DNA of 64,000 nt from Dysgonomonas gadei ATCC BAA-286 (GTDB lineage: Bacteria; Bacteroidota; Bacteroidia; Bacteroidales; Dysgonomonadaceae): assembly GCF_000213555.1 (NCBI RefSeq), contig NZ_GL891988.1, positions 62,001 through 126,000 of the forward strand, given 5' to 3'. A model generated the notes under the pieces. It did no database searches and was not told the DNA's origin. It was given only the letters and a program-made list of their open reading frames with translations. Of the stretch, positions 17,831 through 28,500 are shown in pieces. Position 1 is the stretch's first letter, and the number at the start of each line of letters is the position of its first letter. The translations under genes and the position numbers were made by a program.

Positions 17831-19837
17831 TTATTTCCTTGTTATTTTGATTACATAACCTCCACCCGGAGCCATAGATACCGGCAGCTTTTTATTTGAC
17901 GGAATATCTATTGTTTCTTTCTTGTAGTCGCGGGCGGCACGGTCGGCATTTATCCCGTCTTTGAATACTTCACCTTTGAAACTGCCTTCCCCTAAGAAAG
18001 AAAGGTCTAGTTCCATGTTGCGGGCATCCCAGTTAGTCATAACACCTACATACCAGGTGTCACCTTTTTGGCGGGCAATAGATAGATATTTTCCTATTTC
18101 CCCATTCAATGAGATGGTATTATCCCACACTGTGGGTACGGTGGCGATAAACTCTGTACATTCCGGTTCCGACATGTAGTTAGATGGACTATCACATAAC
18201 ATGTTCAGAGGGGATTCGAAGATGATGTATTCGGCCAGTTGACGGCAGCGCGTGCCCTGACTCATGGCTTCATTATACACATTTTTGTAATTTCCTTTTG
18301 TCGCATTACGCATTGCGCCTTGTGTATAGTCCATCGGACCTGCTACCTGACGTATAAATGGAATAGTAACATCATAGGTAACCTGATCGAGTTCGGGACC
18401 GGACCATTTCAATTGCTCCAGACCATTTACTCCTTCAAAGTTGATGACATTCGGATAGGTACGTTGCAATCCGGTTGGCTTGTATGTACCGTGGAAATCT
18501 ATAAGTACTTTGTATTTAGCTCCCATTTCAGCTGCACGGCGGTGAAAGTCTACCATGATCTGGTCATCCCTATCCATGAAATCGACTTTAAATCCTTTGA
18601 TACCCATCTCGCTATAATGCTTGCAAACCTTTTCCAAGTCCCTGTCGAAAGCATGATATCCGGCCCATAGGATAAGGTCTACATTTTTAGCTTTGGCATA
18701 ACTTACCAGCTCTGGAAGATTGATCTCCGGTATTACCTGAAACAGATCGGCTTTTTTGTTGACAGCCCACCCCTCATCGAGGATTACATATTCAATGCCA
18801 TATTCAGATGCAAAATCGATATAGTATTTATATGTCTCGTTGTTTATACCTGCACGGAAGTCAACACCATACAGATTCCAGTCGTTCCACCAGTCCCAGG
18901 CTACTTTTCCGGGTTTTACCCAGGAATAATCCCCTTGGGAGGGAGTCGCAAGTTTGTATACCATATCACTGTCGGCGAGTTCCGAATCTTTTTCAGCAAC
19001 AATAACCGCTCTCCATGGGAAGTTCGTAGGACCATCGGATTTTGCTATAAATGATTCACGTGAATCGACCAATATCTGGAGTTCGTTATGTCCTCCCTGA
19101 CGCGTATCTTTGGGGTAAGGGGCGAATACACCTTTCAGGCCGTTCGCTGTTTCAGCCGGATACAAAAACATTCCCGGATAATTCATCAGGTCAGCCTCTG
19201 TAATGCAAACCTTTTTTCCTTTCGCTCCTTCAACTACCAACGGTGAAATACCGAGGCGCTTCTTGTTCCATACAGATAGAGCTATATTGTGATATGGCTG
19301 CTCGAACGAGTTGGAGAACTGGCCCTCAAGAGGTGTGGTTTCCGGTTTGTTTGCATAAGCAACAAATACTTTCTGATCGGCAGGAAAGTTAAACTCAGCT
19401 TGTTCATTTTCTATAACAAACGGTTTCTTTGAGGTAGAGACAAAGCGATAAGCAATACCATCATTATAGGCGCGAAATATAATATTATAATCACCTTTGA
19501 ACTTTAGAGTCAGTTCATTATAGTTATCCTCAATTTTATTTCGTTTATAAATAGAAGCGTCAATAATTTGATTTACAGTCTTTACGGATGAGCCGGATAG
19601 CTTGGTATTAATACCAAAGGTGCTGCCATCAGTTAAGGTCATAGACACCGGCGATTTAGCCAGCATTATATCTCCATCATGAGACACTGAATATCCGACT
19701 GTTTTGCCCACGCTGATACTGGCTTCCAGCTTGCCATCAGGAGATTTCAGGGCGAACTGCTTTTGGGCAGTGACTGTCATTGTATAACAGAATAAAAGAC
19801 AGAATAAAGACAGGATTACCGGATTGTTTTTTCTCAT
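17831..19837 (-). CDS. Glycoside hydrolase family 97, probably retaining alpha-glycosidase
   Basis: 668-aa secreted or periplasmic enzyme with a signal peptide (residues 1-25, ending TVTAQ). An N-terminal beta-super-sandwich is followed by a (beta/alpha)8 barrel from about residue 300 and a C-terminal beta domain. Characteristic GH97 motifs include AWDWWNDW and VILDEGW. KVDFMDRDDQ carries Asp419 at the position of the nucleophile in retaining GH97 alpha-galactosidases. Inverting SusB-type enzymes lack this Asp, so alpha-galactosidase-like activity is more likely than SusB-like glucosidase. It is 39 bp downstream of a hexosamine-kinase-like gene. Confidence 0.88.
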   Translation of the reverse strand: MRKNNPVILSLFCLLFCYTMTVTAQKQFALKSPDGKLEASISVGKTVGYSVSHDGDIMLAKSPVSMTLTDGSTFGINTKLSGSSVKTVNQIIDASIYKRNKIEDNYNELTLKFKGDYNIIFRAYNDGIAYRFVSTSKKPFVIENEQAEFNFPADQKVFVAYANKPETTPLEGQFSNSFEQPYHNIALSVWNKKRLGISPLVVEGAKGKKVCITEADLMNYPGMFLYPAETANGLKGVFAPYPKDTRQGGHNELQILVDSRESFIAKSDGPTNFPWRAVIVAEKDSELADSDMVYKLATPSQGDYSWVKPGKVAWDWWNDWNLYGVDFRAGINNETYKYYIDFASEYGIEYVILDEGWAVNKKADLFQVIPEINLPELVSYAKAKNVDLILWAGYHAFDRDLEKVCKHYSEMGIKGFKVDFMDRDDQIMVDFHRRAAEMGAKYKVLIDFHGTYKPTGLQRTYPNVINFEGVNGLEQLKWSGPELDQVTYDVTIPFIRQVAGPMDYTQGAMRNATKGNYKNVYNEAMSQGTRCRQLAEYIIFESPLNMLCDSPSNYMSEPECTEFIATVPTVWDNTISLNGEIGKYLSIARQKGDTWYVGVMTNWDARNMELDLSFLGEGSFKGEVFKDGINADRAARDYKKETIDIPSNKKLPVSMAPGGGYVIKITRK

Positions 19838-19876
19838 TATTAGTTATATTTGAAGGTTTATTATCCAATTTACAAG

Positions 19877-20962
19877 CTATCTTTTCAGATTAGCAACAAG
19901 TCTATTCACGATTTCACACATCTTACCGTAGTTCTCGTCCATCGACCGCAGTAGTTTATATTGCGCATGTGTGCGTATCAGGTTATGAGTGTCGTTCTTC
20001 ACTCTGTAATAGTTATCACCGTCAATGTAATCCATGAGGAAGCGGAGAACCTGCTCGAAGGTAATGTATTTAGCAGAAAAGGCTAAATTCTCTATTTCAG
20101 CCGGGGTAAGGAAGGTGATTGCCTCGGATAGGTAGCCTGCCGTGTATCCTTCAAAGATATCCATCTTGATATACACATTATCCGGATTTTCATCATCTTC
20201 TTTACCGGCATTGGTATATGAACGGATCGCATCACCATAGTCATTGAGGCACATACTGCTAAGTACTGTATCCAGGTCTATTACACATAATACATTACCT
20301 TGTTTGTCAAACAATATATTACTGATCTTGGTATCATTGTGCGTAACCCGTACCGGGAGTTCACCAGCTTCGAATTTGTTCCATAAAGCAAGCATTTCGT
20401 CGCGACGGCTCTCTATCCATCCAATCTCTTTTAGCACATGTTTTTTGCGCCCTACCGGGTCTTTTGCCAACACCTCATCCCATTGCTGAAAACGGAACTT
20501 CATATTGTGAAAACCAGGTAATATATCGACTAACGGATCCTTCATATCGGCCAGCATGGCTTGAAACTTACCGATTCCTCGTCCCCCTTGTGCAGCTAAT
20601 GCCGGGGAATCTGCGTAGTCATAAGCAATTGTATTATCAATGAATAAACATGCAGCCCAATATTCTCCGTCTTCATCGAGATAGTATAGCTTATTATCCA
20701 GCGTAGGTATTATTGTAAGAGCCTCACGCAAGGGATTTCCACCTTGTTTGATAATCTTTTCTTTGAGGTGGTTGGTAACTTTATGTATGTTATCCATCAT
20801 GGCAGGAATATCTTTGAAGATATTCTTGTTTTTCTTCTGCAGTATATAGTTAGGGCTATTTCCTATAGTTTCTACAAAAAAAGTATCGTTGATAAGTCCT
20901 TCGCCTATAGAGCGTATGTCCTGTACAACCCCGTCGAAAGCAAAGTGTTCTCCTACATTCAT
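19877..20962 (-). CDS. NahK-like sugar kinase (aminoglycoside phosphotransferase fold)
   Basis: 361-aa cytosolic kinase. The catalytic loop is LPVRVTHNDTKISNILFD (about residues 222-239), with the metal-binding IDLDT next. The THNDTKxxN form matches N-acetylhexosamine 1-kinases of the NahK type, which phosphorylate GlcNAc/GalNAc at C1. An alternative is another hexose 1-kinase, since the partner gene is GH97. It probably forms a two-gene operon with the GH97 enzyme, the glycosidase releasing a sugar that the kinase traps. The substrate is not provable here. Confidence 0.75.
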   Translation of the reverse strand: MNVGEHFAFDGVVQDIRSIGEGLINDTFFVETIGNSPNYILQKKNKNIFKDIPAMMDNIHKVTNHLKEKIIKQGGNPLREALTIIPTLDNKLYYLDEDGEYWAACLFIDNTIAYDYADSPALAAQGGRGIGKFQAMLADMKDPLVDILPGFHNMKFRFQQWDEVLAKDPVGRKKHVLKEIGWIESRRDEMLALWNKFEAGELPVRVTHNDTKISNILFDKQGNVLCVIDLDTVLSSMCLNDYGDAIRSYTNAGKEDDENPDNVYIKMDIFEGYTAGYLSEAITFLTPAEIENLAFSAKYITFEQVLRFLMDYIDGDNYYRVKNDTHNLIRTHAQYKLLRSMDENYGKMCEIVNRLVANLKR

Positions 20963-21182
20963 CGGCTAGTGGCGTTAATTTAAGATATATAATGCTGGAT
21001 GCATTTTAAACTAAAGAACAGAACGAAGATAGAGGTTTCATTTATATTAACATCTATTTTTTTATATTTTTCTTAGGCCCTATTTAAAAATTAATTGAGA
21101 AAAAATTAAAGGGCTTCTATAAAATTTGACACTGTCTCAAAAAGAGTGTAGATACAACCTTTAAAGATAATGCAGAATATAA

Positions 21183-21516
21183 AGTAAAAGAAAACGGCAG
21201 GCTTCCATTTACATTTTCTTATTACTAATTGGATTATTGTCGATTACATCTTTCTCTAGATGTAACAACCAGGATGACAGAGGCAATAACAAAGAAATAG
21301 AAATATATTTACAACAGTCATTCCGGTCGGTTGTACCTCCTACATTTGGAAAATTATAGCAAAACATTACAAAGAGTTATACAAGCTTCTTTTAGAAGAA
21401 ACTCGGCTTTGAAACTAGAATTTAAATTTTCATTCACGAATAATAGTACCATAGATTCAATTGTTGTTAAATTATTAATATCAAGCAATATCGGCGTTTT
21501 GAGTTCAGCCAAGTAA
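21183..21516 (+). pseudogene. Possible decayed small lipoprotein gene
   Basis: Within the gene-free stretch 20963-21663, one frame (21183-21359) encodes a hydrophobic signal-like segment (FLLLIGLLSITSFSRC) followed by a polar NNQDDRGNN. This is the pattern of a lipoprotein N-terminus. It has no ATG and stops at 21357-21359. The neighbouring frame stays open to 21516 with 61 residues from a TTG (21331), ending SSNIGVLSSAK. Together they could be one about 105-aa lipoprotein broken by frameshifts, or chance. The rest of the interval shows only A/T-rich sequence. Confidence 0.3.
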
Positions 21517-21615
21517 ATATACATTGCTGATACACAAAAAAACTTAACATGATATTAGATATCAATTGCAAGTATGTCGAATCATTTAGCATAAACTATG
21601 TTTATATATACAACA

Positions 21616-21644
21616 AATAAGCGACTAAATATTAGTCGCTTATT
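21616..21644. terminator. Intrinsic terminator after the metallophosphoesterase gene
   Basis: Perfect 13-bp inverted repeat AATAAGCGACTAA with a 3-nt loop (ATA). It is 20 bp beyond the leftward metallophosphoesterase stop and has A/T-rich flanks. Confidence 0.75.
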
Positions 21645-21663
21645 CCGGATTAAATAGTGTTTT

Positions 21664-23244
21664 TTATTTAGGAAGCTCTTTTATCTGATAACTGCTGTTT
21701 TGAGTAAATACCCGTCCAAACATATCAGTTGCCCGAACCTCTATACGATGTTCTCCCACAGAAAGAGAGCTTGGGATATTAGCGCGCCATAAATGGCGGC
21801 ATATCTGTGGATTCGATGGTCTTCTTACAGGTTTCACTTCATTTGAGTAGTCCCAGTCTTGCATATAACGATAATACGCCGGATCATAATCTTCTATTTT
21901 TGTCATTTTAGTCCAGGTCCCTTCATCAACACGATATTCGACGATATCATTATCTGATCCCATAAAGAAATTGGCATATATTCCCGATGTAATCCATCTA
22001 CCTTTGTAAGGTACCACTTTAGGGTTATATATGGATATCTGGTAATCGTCAGATTGTCCGGCTACCTTATAATCTAATGTATATCTATCACCCTTTACAT
22101 TTATAATTGCATATCCTTGGGGAGTTCCATCACGCATTGTGGATGTTGGCAGACCTTTAGCATTGAGTATCCCCGAATACCAATCGCCACAAGTGGTTCC
22201 TACATTATATTCGTGGATTGGTTTTACTCTATTCAGCCCATCTTCTTTTCCTATAAAATTATGAGACTGAATATGTGTATGGGCAGATAAAACCAATACA
22301 TTTGGATAATTATTTAACAATGCGTAAAATCGTAGCCTGTCTGCTTCTCTAAAAGCATCTTTATCTTTCCTATCAAACAAAGGAATATGCATACTGATTA
22401 TAATGAGATGATCCGGCTGTACAAATTTCAGATCATTTTCTACAAATTTCAGTTGATCCTCTCTTAATCCTCCAAGATATCCTTTGCCTGTGACAGGGTT
22501 AGGATAAAGAATATCATCCAGCACAATGTAATGCGCTTTCCCATAATTGAAAGAATAGTTCGCCGGGCCAAAATTAGATTCAAATGTTTCGTCAGAGAGT
22601 ATATCTTCCTTGGCATCATAATTCATATCATGATTACCAATGACGTTATACCAAGGCAATCTCATTTGTTGTATGGCCTTTTTATATGACAGATGGAGGC
22701 TCAGATTGTCTCCGACAAGATCGCCTAATGTAATCCCAAAACTGAGTCCATTCCTGTTTTTAGCTTCGTCCACAATACCTTTTGTGAAATATTCAACTTC
22801 TTGTTCTGAGTAGGTCTGAGAATCCCCAAAGATAAATGAAGAATAGATTTCGGGCTCATCGTATTTGATAAGGCCGAAGTCTATTGATTTTGGCAGTTCT
22901 CCGGTTGGTTCTACTCCTTTATAAAATGAGGCGGGTGATCCTTTAGGTTTATGCATATAATAAGATTTCGGGAAATTATATTCATTGACAGGAATTTTAT
23001 ATCCGGTTGGCTTTATTACAAAGATGATATTATCATCGCCTACAGGTAAATTATACTGACCTTCGGAATCAGTTAACACGACATCAATTCCGTTTGACAC
23101 GGCAACATTTGCAATCCCTTTTTCTTTTTTCTCTTTTTTTTCATTGTTATTTCCGTCTTCAAATACATAGCCTTTTGCTATTTGCTGTGCCGATAAATTT
23201 AATAAACTGGCTAGAGATAATGTAATAAGTAATATACTTTTCAT
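21664..23244 (-). CDS. Secreted calcineurin-like metallophosphoesterase
   Basis: 526-aa exported phosphoesterase with a signal peptide at residues 1-19. A beta-sandwich N-terminal domain (about 20-120) contains a Lys/Glu-rich patch (KKEKKEKG). The central calcineurin-type domain (about 135-345) carries the metal motifs FGDSQ, GDLVGDN, VIGNHDMN, SMHIPLF and SAHTHIQSHN. A C-terminal sandwich domain follows. The motifs cover the GDxxD, GNHD and GHxH-type metal sites. It is 186 bp downstream of an ECF sigma gene on the same strand, so it is probably controlled with the divergent FecR/TonB cluster. A phosphoester or sugar-phosphate substrate is likely; which one is unknown. Confidence 0.87.
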   Translation of the reverse strand: MKSILLITLSLASLLNLSAQQIAKGYVFEDGNNNEKKEKKEKGIANVAVSNGIDVVLTDSEGQYNLPVGDDNIIFVIKPTGYKIPVNEYNFPKSYYMHKPKGSPASFYKGVEPTGELPKSIDFGLIKYDEPEIYSSFIFGDSQTYSEQEVEYFTKGIVDEAKNRNGLSFGITLGDLVGDNLSLHLSYKKAIQQMRLPWYNVIGNHDMNYDAKEDILSDETFESNFGPANYSFNYGKAHYIVLDDILYPNPVTGKGYLGGLREDQLKFVENDLKFVQPDHLIIISMHIPLFDRKDKDAFREADRLRFYALLNNYPNVLVLSAHTHIQSHNFIGKEDGLNRVKPIHEYNVGTTCGDWYSGILNAKGLPTSTMRDGTPQGYAIINVKGDRYTLDYKVAGQSDDYQISIYNPKVVPYKGRWITSGIYANFFMGSDNDIVEYRVDEGTWTKMTKIEDYDPAYYRYMQDWDYSNEVKPVRRPSNPQICRHLWRANIPSSLSVGEHRIEVRATDMFGRVFTQNSSYQIKELPK

Positions 23245-23430
23245 AAAAAAACTATTTATTTTTATTATATTAATAATGATAGTAGTATTAAAAAGAACGT
23301 GAAAGATTCTAACTTATCTGGATTTTTATTATTGTCAGACTGTAGTACTTCTAACCTTTCACGGATGAGGGTAATCGTAAAAAAAATTACATCCTATCCT
23401 TATATTTAATAGTCATATTTAGGTTTTCAT

Positions 23431-24060
23431 TTATTGTCCAGATGAAATTTCATTAAATAAGCCTGGATCTTTATTCTCATTTTTTTGTTGATACCTTATA
23501 TTATATAGTTTACTAAGGCTCTTTTTTATAAATGAATTCGCTGCTTTAGATTTATAATTGACAGTTCTTTCATCAATATTCAAGCATTCGGAAATTTCTT
23601 TGATAGACAATTCTTCCTGCCAAATAAGGGTTATAACTTTCTGATCAATCTCGGGTAATACCTCAAGTATGTTGTTTATCAATTTATTGACCTCCTTAAA
23701 ATCAAATTCTTCTTCCACGTGTGTATAATGTACGACGGTTTCTATTTCGTCCATATCTTTTCGGTTTTCACTTCCAGTTAGCTTAAAATAAGAAGATTTC
23801 AAATAGTCAAGCATTCTGTAAGTATAATGATGTAACAGAAAATTGCGGGCAGATCCCTTATCATTCGTTTTTATCAAAGCTGGCTCCGACCACACATTTA
23901 TCCAAAAATTCTGTGTGATTTCATTTGTCAGATTAATATCCCCAGTACGGTTATATGCCCATTTATAAAGTAAATGCTCATACCTATCATAAAATATATT
24001 AAAGGCTTGCTCATCTTTTAAAGCGATAGCCTCTAACAATTCTCTATCAGACATAGTCAT
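23431..24060 (-). CDS. ECF-type RNA polymerase sigma factor
   Basis: 209-aa sigma-70 family protein. Region 2 is at about residues 15-85 (EQAFNIFYDRYEHLLYKWAYNRTGD and ITQNFWINVW). Region 4 is at about residues 130-185 (LPEIDQKVITLIWQEELSIKEISECLNI, then a helix-turn-helix). The pattern fits FecI-like sigma factors of Bacteroidota, which respond to signals relayed by a TonB receptor through FecR. The FecR gene is divergent rather than downstream, and the metallophosphoesterase gene follows in the sigma direction. Confidence 0.9.
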   Translation of the reverse strand: MTMSDRELLEAIALKDEQAFNIFYDRYEHLLYKWAYNRTGDINLTNEITQNFWINVWSEPALIKTNDKGSARNFLLHHYTYRMLDYLKSSYFKLTGSENRKDMDEIETVVHYTHVEEEFDFKEVNKLINNILEVLPEIDQKVITLIWQEELSIKEISECLNIDERTVNYKSKAANSFIKKSLSKLYNIRYQQKNENKDPGLFNEISSGQ

Positions 24061-24319
24061 AATGATTTGGTATATTCCGGATGTAAATGTATTTCTTATA
24101 TATTACGGGACTGTTAAGAAAACAAAAATTATAAATAAATATTTTTTTGATAAGAACGTGTTTGGTAAAATATTGTAATATAGTATGATATGCTGTTGTT
24201 GCAAATTTGAAACAATCACTTAACAGTTTTGTTGCCCGATCTGACAACGCTTGACTCGTTTATCTTTATAGAAGGGGGTGAATTCCTGCAAAGAAAATAT
24301 AGCCCCACAAAATAAAGAA

Positions 24320-25363
24320 ATGAATAAAATAGATCACAGAAAGAAGCAATCGCATCTGGAGTATTTAAAAAAACTGCTCCTGATATCTCGCATATTCGAA
24401 CTTTTTACTCAGGGTAAATTGGACCGGGATAGTGAAAAGTTGGTCGAAGACTGGAATCCGGAAGATACCACCGAATATTATAAAGGAAACGAAGAATTGT
24501 TGGCAGAGGGGCGTAAACAAGCTAAAGAAAACATATTTTCAATACTTGGTATCCATAATCCGGATAAAAAGAAAAAAACACCAGTCTTTTTTATATACTT
24601 GCATAAATATGCAGTAGTTGCGGCTATTCTGATTATTGCTATCTTTTCAGGAATATATACAATTGATAAATTCTCAAATCAAAAGAGTAATCTCCTTTCA
24701 AATAATAACTTTAGTAGCCTGCTTTGCCAGACAGACAGCTATGAAATAAAACAAATAACATTACCTGACGGAACAATCCTGCATGCTAACCGCAACAGCA
24801 GGATATTATATATCGAACAAGAATATAACCTTAGCAAACGTGAAATATGGATTGAGGACGGAGAAGCCTTCTTTGAGGTCGCTAAGAACCCTGAAAAACC
24901 CTTTATTATACATTCCGGAGATATACAAACCACTGTTAAAGGCACATCTTTTAATGTAAAAGCATATAAGGGAATCAGGAAAAATGAGGTTTCGGTACGT
25001 TCCGGCAAGGTCGAAGTGATTTGCGGTGATAAAAAAATAGGGACATTGGTTGCCAATCAACAAATTACCTATGATACACAGACCGGAGAATACAATGAAA
25101 GCTCCGGTAACTGGCAGGACGCAGCTGCCTGGATGCAAAATCGGCTGGTACTGAAGCAGGCAAATGTAGATGAACTGAGACTGAGGCTGAAACAGGTTTA
25201 TGGTATAGATCTGGTCATTACAGGAGGAATTCTGGAACAAAATCATTTTAATGCATCTTATCCAAGAGATGCACAGATTGGGAATGTTTTACAAAACATT
25301 TCTGAAGTATACGATGTGAAATATAAGTTCGAAAACCCACAAAGAGTTATCATTTACAAATAG
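24320..25363 (+). CDS. FecR-family anti-sigma factor
   Basis: 347-aa inner-membrane regulator. The start at 24320 (MNKIDHRKK) is chosen over an upstream GTG. A cytoplasmic N-terminus precedes one membrane helix at about residues 97-116 (YAVVAAILIIAIFSG). The FecR domain follows (LPDGTILHANRNSRILY, IEDGEAFFEVAKNPEKPFIIH, VKGTSFNVKAY), and then a C-terminal DUF4974-like domain with the partner-binding strands. It should hold the divergent sigma factor until the downstream TonB receptor signals. The receptor gene starts 177 bp later. Confidence 0.9.
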   Translation: MNKIDHRKKQSHLEYLKKLLLISRIFELFTQGKLDRDSEKLVEDWNPEDTTEYYKGNEELLAEGRKQAKENIFSILGIHNPDKKKKTPVFFIYLHKYAVVAAILIIAIFSGIYTIDKFSNQKSNLLSNNNFSSLLCQTDSYEIKQITLPDGTILHANRNSRILYIEQEYNLSKREIWIEDGEAFFEVAKNPEKPFIIHSGDIQTTVKGTSFNVKAYKGIRKNEVSVRSGKVEVICGDKKIGTLVANQQITYDTQTGEYNESSGNWQDAAAWMQNRLVLKQANVDELRLRLKQVYGIDLVITGGILEQNHFNASYPRDAQIGNVLQNISEVYDVKYKFENPQRVIIYK

Positions 25364-25540
25364 TACACACAATAGGGATATAACAGTTGATAGTCCCCTT
25401 TTGATTATTGGATTTTTTTACAAACAGAGTTTTTCTAAGAAGAAGAACGGCCATTTCCTTGTCTTATTTTATACAAGAATGAATCAATTTGAATATCTAA
25501 TATATAGCTAAGTAACAAAAAAAAGAAGAGAAAATAACAA

Positions 25541-28500
25541 ATGAAAGAGTATCTAACAGTAAAAGTTTTCCGGTACATAATACTACTGGTCGTAGCAACG
25601 GGGTTACCAGTATGGCTGAACGCCCAGAATAATAAAATCCGGTTACCGGAAGAATCATTAAAAGCCCGTATAGAGAGGATTGCAGCGAATAGTGGTAAAA
25701 ATATTATTTATGACGACAAATCATTCAGCAATATTCAGGTTCCGGCAATAGACGGAGACAGCAAGGATATTAATTTACTATTGACTAAAAGCCTGGTTTC
25801 AACCGGATTCACATTTAAAAATATGCCGGATAATTCGATTGTTATAAAAAAGCGACAGGATGCAACAACTGAGACTGCGACACCCAAGGCAAGAGGCAGC
25901 CTGCAAGGTACAGTCCTCGATGAAAAAGGCGCACCTGTTATCGGAGCCACAGTCGGCGTTCCGGGAACGACTATCGGTACGGCTACAGATGCTGACGGTA
26001 AGTATAAATTATCGAATATATCTTCCGGGACTACGGATATTCAGATCAGCTTTATGTCTTTTGAAACATTAGTGGTAAAAGACGTGAAGATAACAGCAAA
26101 TAAAATAACTCCTTTGGACGTCGTACTCAAGGAAGCTACAACCCAACTGGGGGAGGTTGTGGTAACAGCAACATACAATGAAGCGTCAGCAACAGGACTG
26201 TATGCCAGACAAAAGAACATGGCAGCCATGAGCGATGGTGTCAGTGCCGATATGATTAAAAAGACCAGCGACAATAATGTGGCTCAGGTGCTCAAGCGTG
26301 TATCGGGAGTTACCATCGACAACGGAAAGTATGTGACTGTACGCGGTATGAGTGAGCGTTACAATAATGTGCAGCTCAACGGGGCTTCATTACCCAGTAC
26401 CGAGCCTAACCGCCGCAACTTTGCTTTTGACGTAATCCCTTCAGGTTTGGTGGATAATGTGACTATCAGCAAAACTTTCAGTCCCGATATGCCGGGTGAA
26501 TTTACCGGAGGATTGGTGGAAGTAAATACTTTGGCCGTTCCGGATGAGAAATTTCTGAACCTTGGTATCGGAACAGGGATGAATACGATCAGTACCGGAA
26601 AAGATTTTTACAGCAATAAACGTTTCGGAGCCGACTGGTTCCTGGGGGAAATCGATAAGCGGAAATGGTATTCCGGTAAAGATGAAGCGGCTACCGCACA
26701 GAATATCATCAATGCAGGACAGAAAAACACATATGGTTTGAGTAAATATACAGCGCAGCCGCTTCAGAACTATAGCCTGACGGCGGGGCTTCCTGTAGAC
26801 CTGGGAAAAAGCTCTTTGGGCGTTGTGGCTGCTCTGACCTATCGTCACGAAGAAAACACGGAAGAAATCCTTGAAGCGCATATGATTACCCGCGACAGCA
26901 TTTTTAAGCCATCGGGTAAAGGTTCATACCGCTATAAAGCAACCACAAGCATAGGGGCTGTGCTGAATACCGGCTGGCGAATGTCCGGACACAGTATTAC
27001 TTGGCGCAACCTGTTCAATAACCGGTTTAATCATACCAACCAGCAACGGTTTATTTATAAATATTATGAAGGTCAAAAGCTTGTGGAACAATACAGCGTA
27101 CCCTTGATAAGTAGCCTGTGGCAAACTCAGTTAGACGGTAAGCACGACCTCTTCGGAGGAAAGTTGGTTGCCTCATGGAATGCTTCTTATAATGACATCA
27201 TCCGGACAAACCCCGACGACCGTATGGCTCAGGGCGCTATTGTCGGGGAATCGCATGAAGGAGCCAGTTTTGCCGATTGGAACTGGGCTACCGGTTATGG
27301 AAATAGCTTTAATGTGGGGAGTGGACACATTATGTACAGCAGGTTGCATGAGACTAAAAAGAATATCGGAGCCAATCTGGAATATCCTTTTACGATAGAT
27401 GGCAACCGTCAGAGTATCAAAGCCGGATACCTGGGCGCATTCCGCAGAGCCGGTTTTGAGCAACAATACCTGAAAGCGATGATAGAAGACAATGCTCCCA
27501 GGGCGATAGGACTACCTATAGAAGAGTATTATGCTCCGGAGCGCTTCGGCGGCAATCCTTTAGTATATGAGCTTTCCGGTATGCAAGCGACAAGAGCGGA
27601 TTATTATACAGGGAGCCAGGATATCCATGCCGGCTATCTGATGGGTGATCTCAGTTTCTTTAAAAAATTACGGTTGATCGGAGGTGTACGCATGGAGAAA
27701 ACAGATATGACCGTAACTACCGAGATATTAGAAAAAATAGTAGGGGCGACCCCCAAAGACAGTACTGTAATCATCAAAAAAACAGACTGGCTGCCGGCTG
27801 CGACCCTCATATACAGCATAACACCCGAACTGAATGCCCGCGCCTCATACAGTAAAACCCTTGCCCGTCCGGATTTCAGGGAATTGTCCCAGTCAAAGTA
27901 TTATAACGTGGATGACCGCGTATGGGTAATTAACGGTTCCGGCCTCGAACAAAGCCGCATCCATAATTACGATGTCCGGGTAGAATGGTATCCACGTCCG
28001 GGGGAAGTATTATCTGTCAGCTATTTCCGGAAGAAATTTATCAAGCCGGTGGAAATGGTTATGCGTATGCTAAGCGATGCGCAGAACTTTGAAATGTATA
28101 GTATGAACCTTGATAACTCTACGGCCAAAGGTTTTGAGCTCAACTGGCGTAAAGAATTAGGATTTATTTCCCCGTTGCTGCATGACCTCTATTTCACGGG
28201 AAACTATACATGGATGGAAGCCAATGTAAAGTATAATCAGGAGAAACTATTAAATCCGAATATAGAAGATTCTAATCCGGACTTCGACCGTGACCGCCCC
28301 TTACAGGGATTAAGTCCCTATACCCTCAATCTGGGAATTGCTTATGAGGGAAGCATAATCGGCGCTGCTGTCAACTACAACCGCAACGGGCGTAAACTGG
28401 TGTATGCAGGGGAAGAGACAAAGTATGACCAGTATGAAAATTCACGGGATGTATTAGACCTGCAACTTTCAGCACGTTTGATGAAAGATCAGCGTCTGGA

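Noticed and set aside
23298..23363. Inverted repeat CGTGAAAG...CTTTCACG between sigma and metallophosphoesterase genes
   Set aside because: The arms are 8 bp with a loop of about 50 nt and no supporting structure; not distinguishable from chance.
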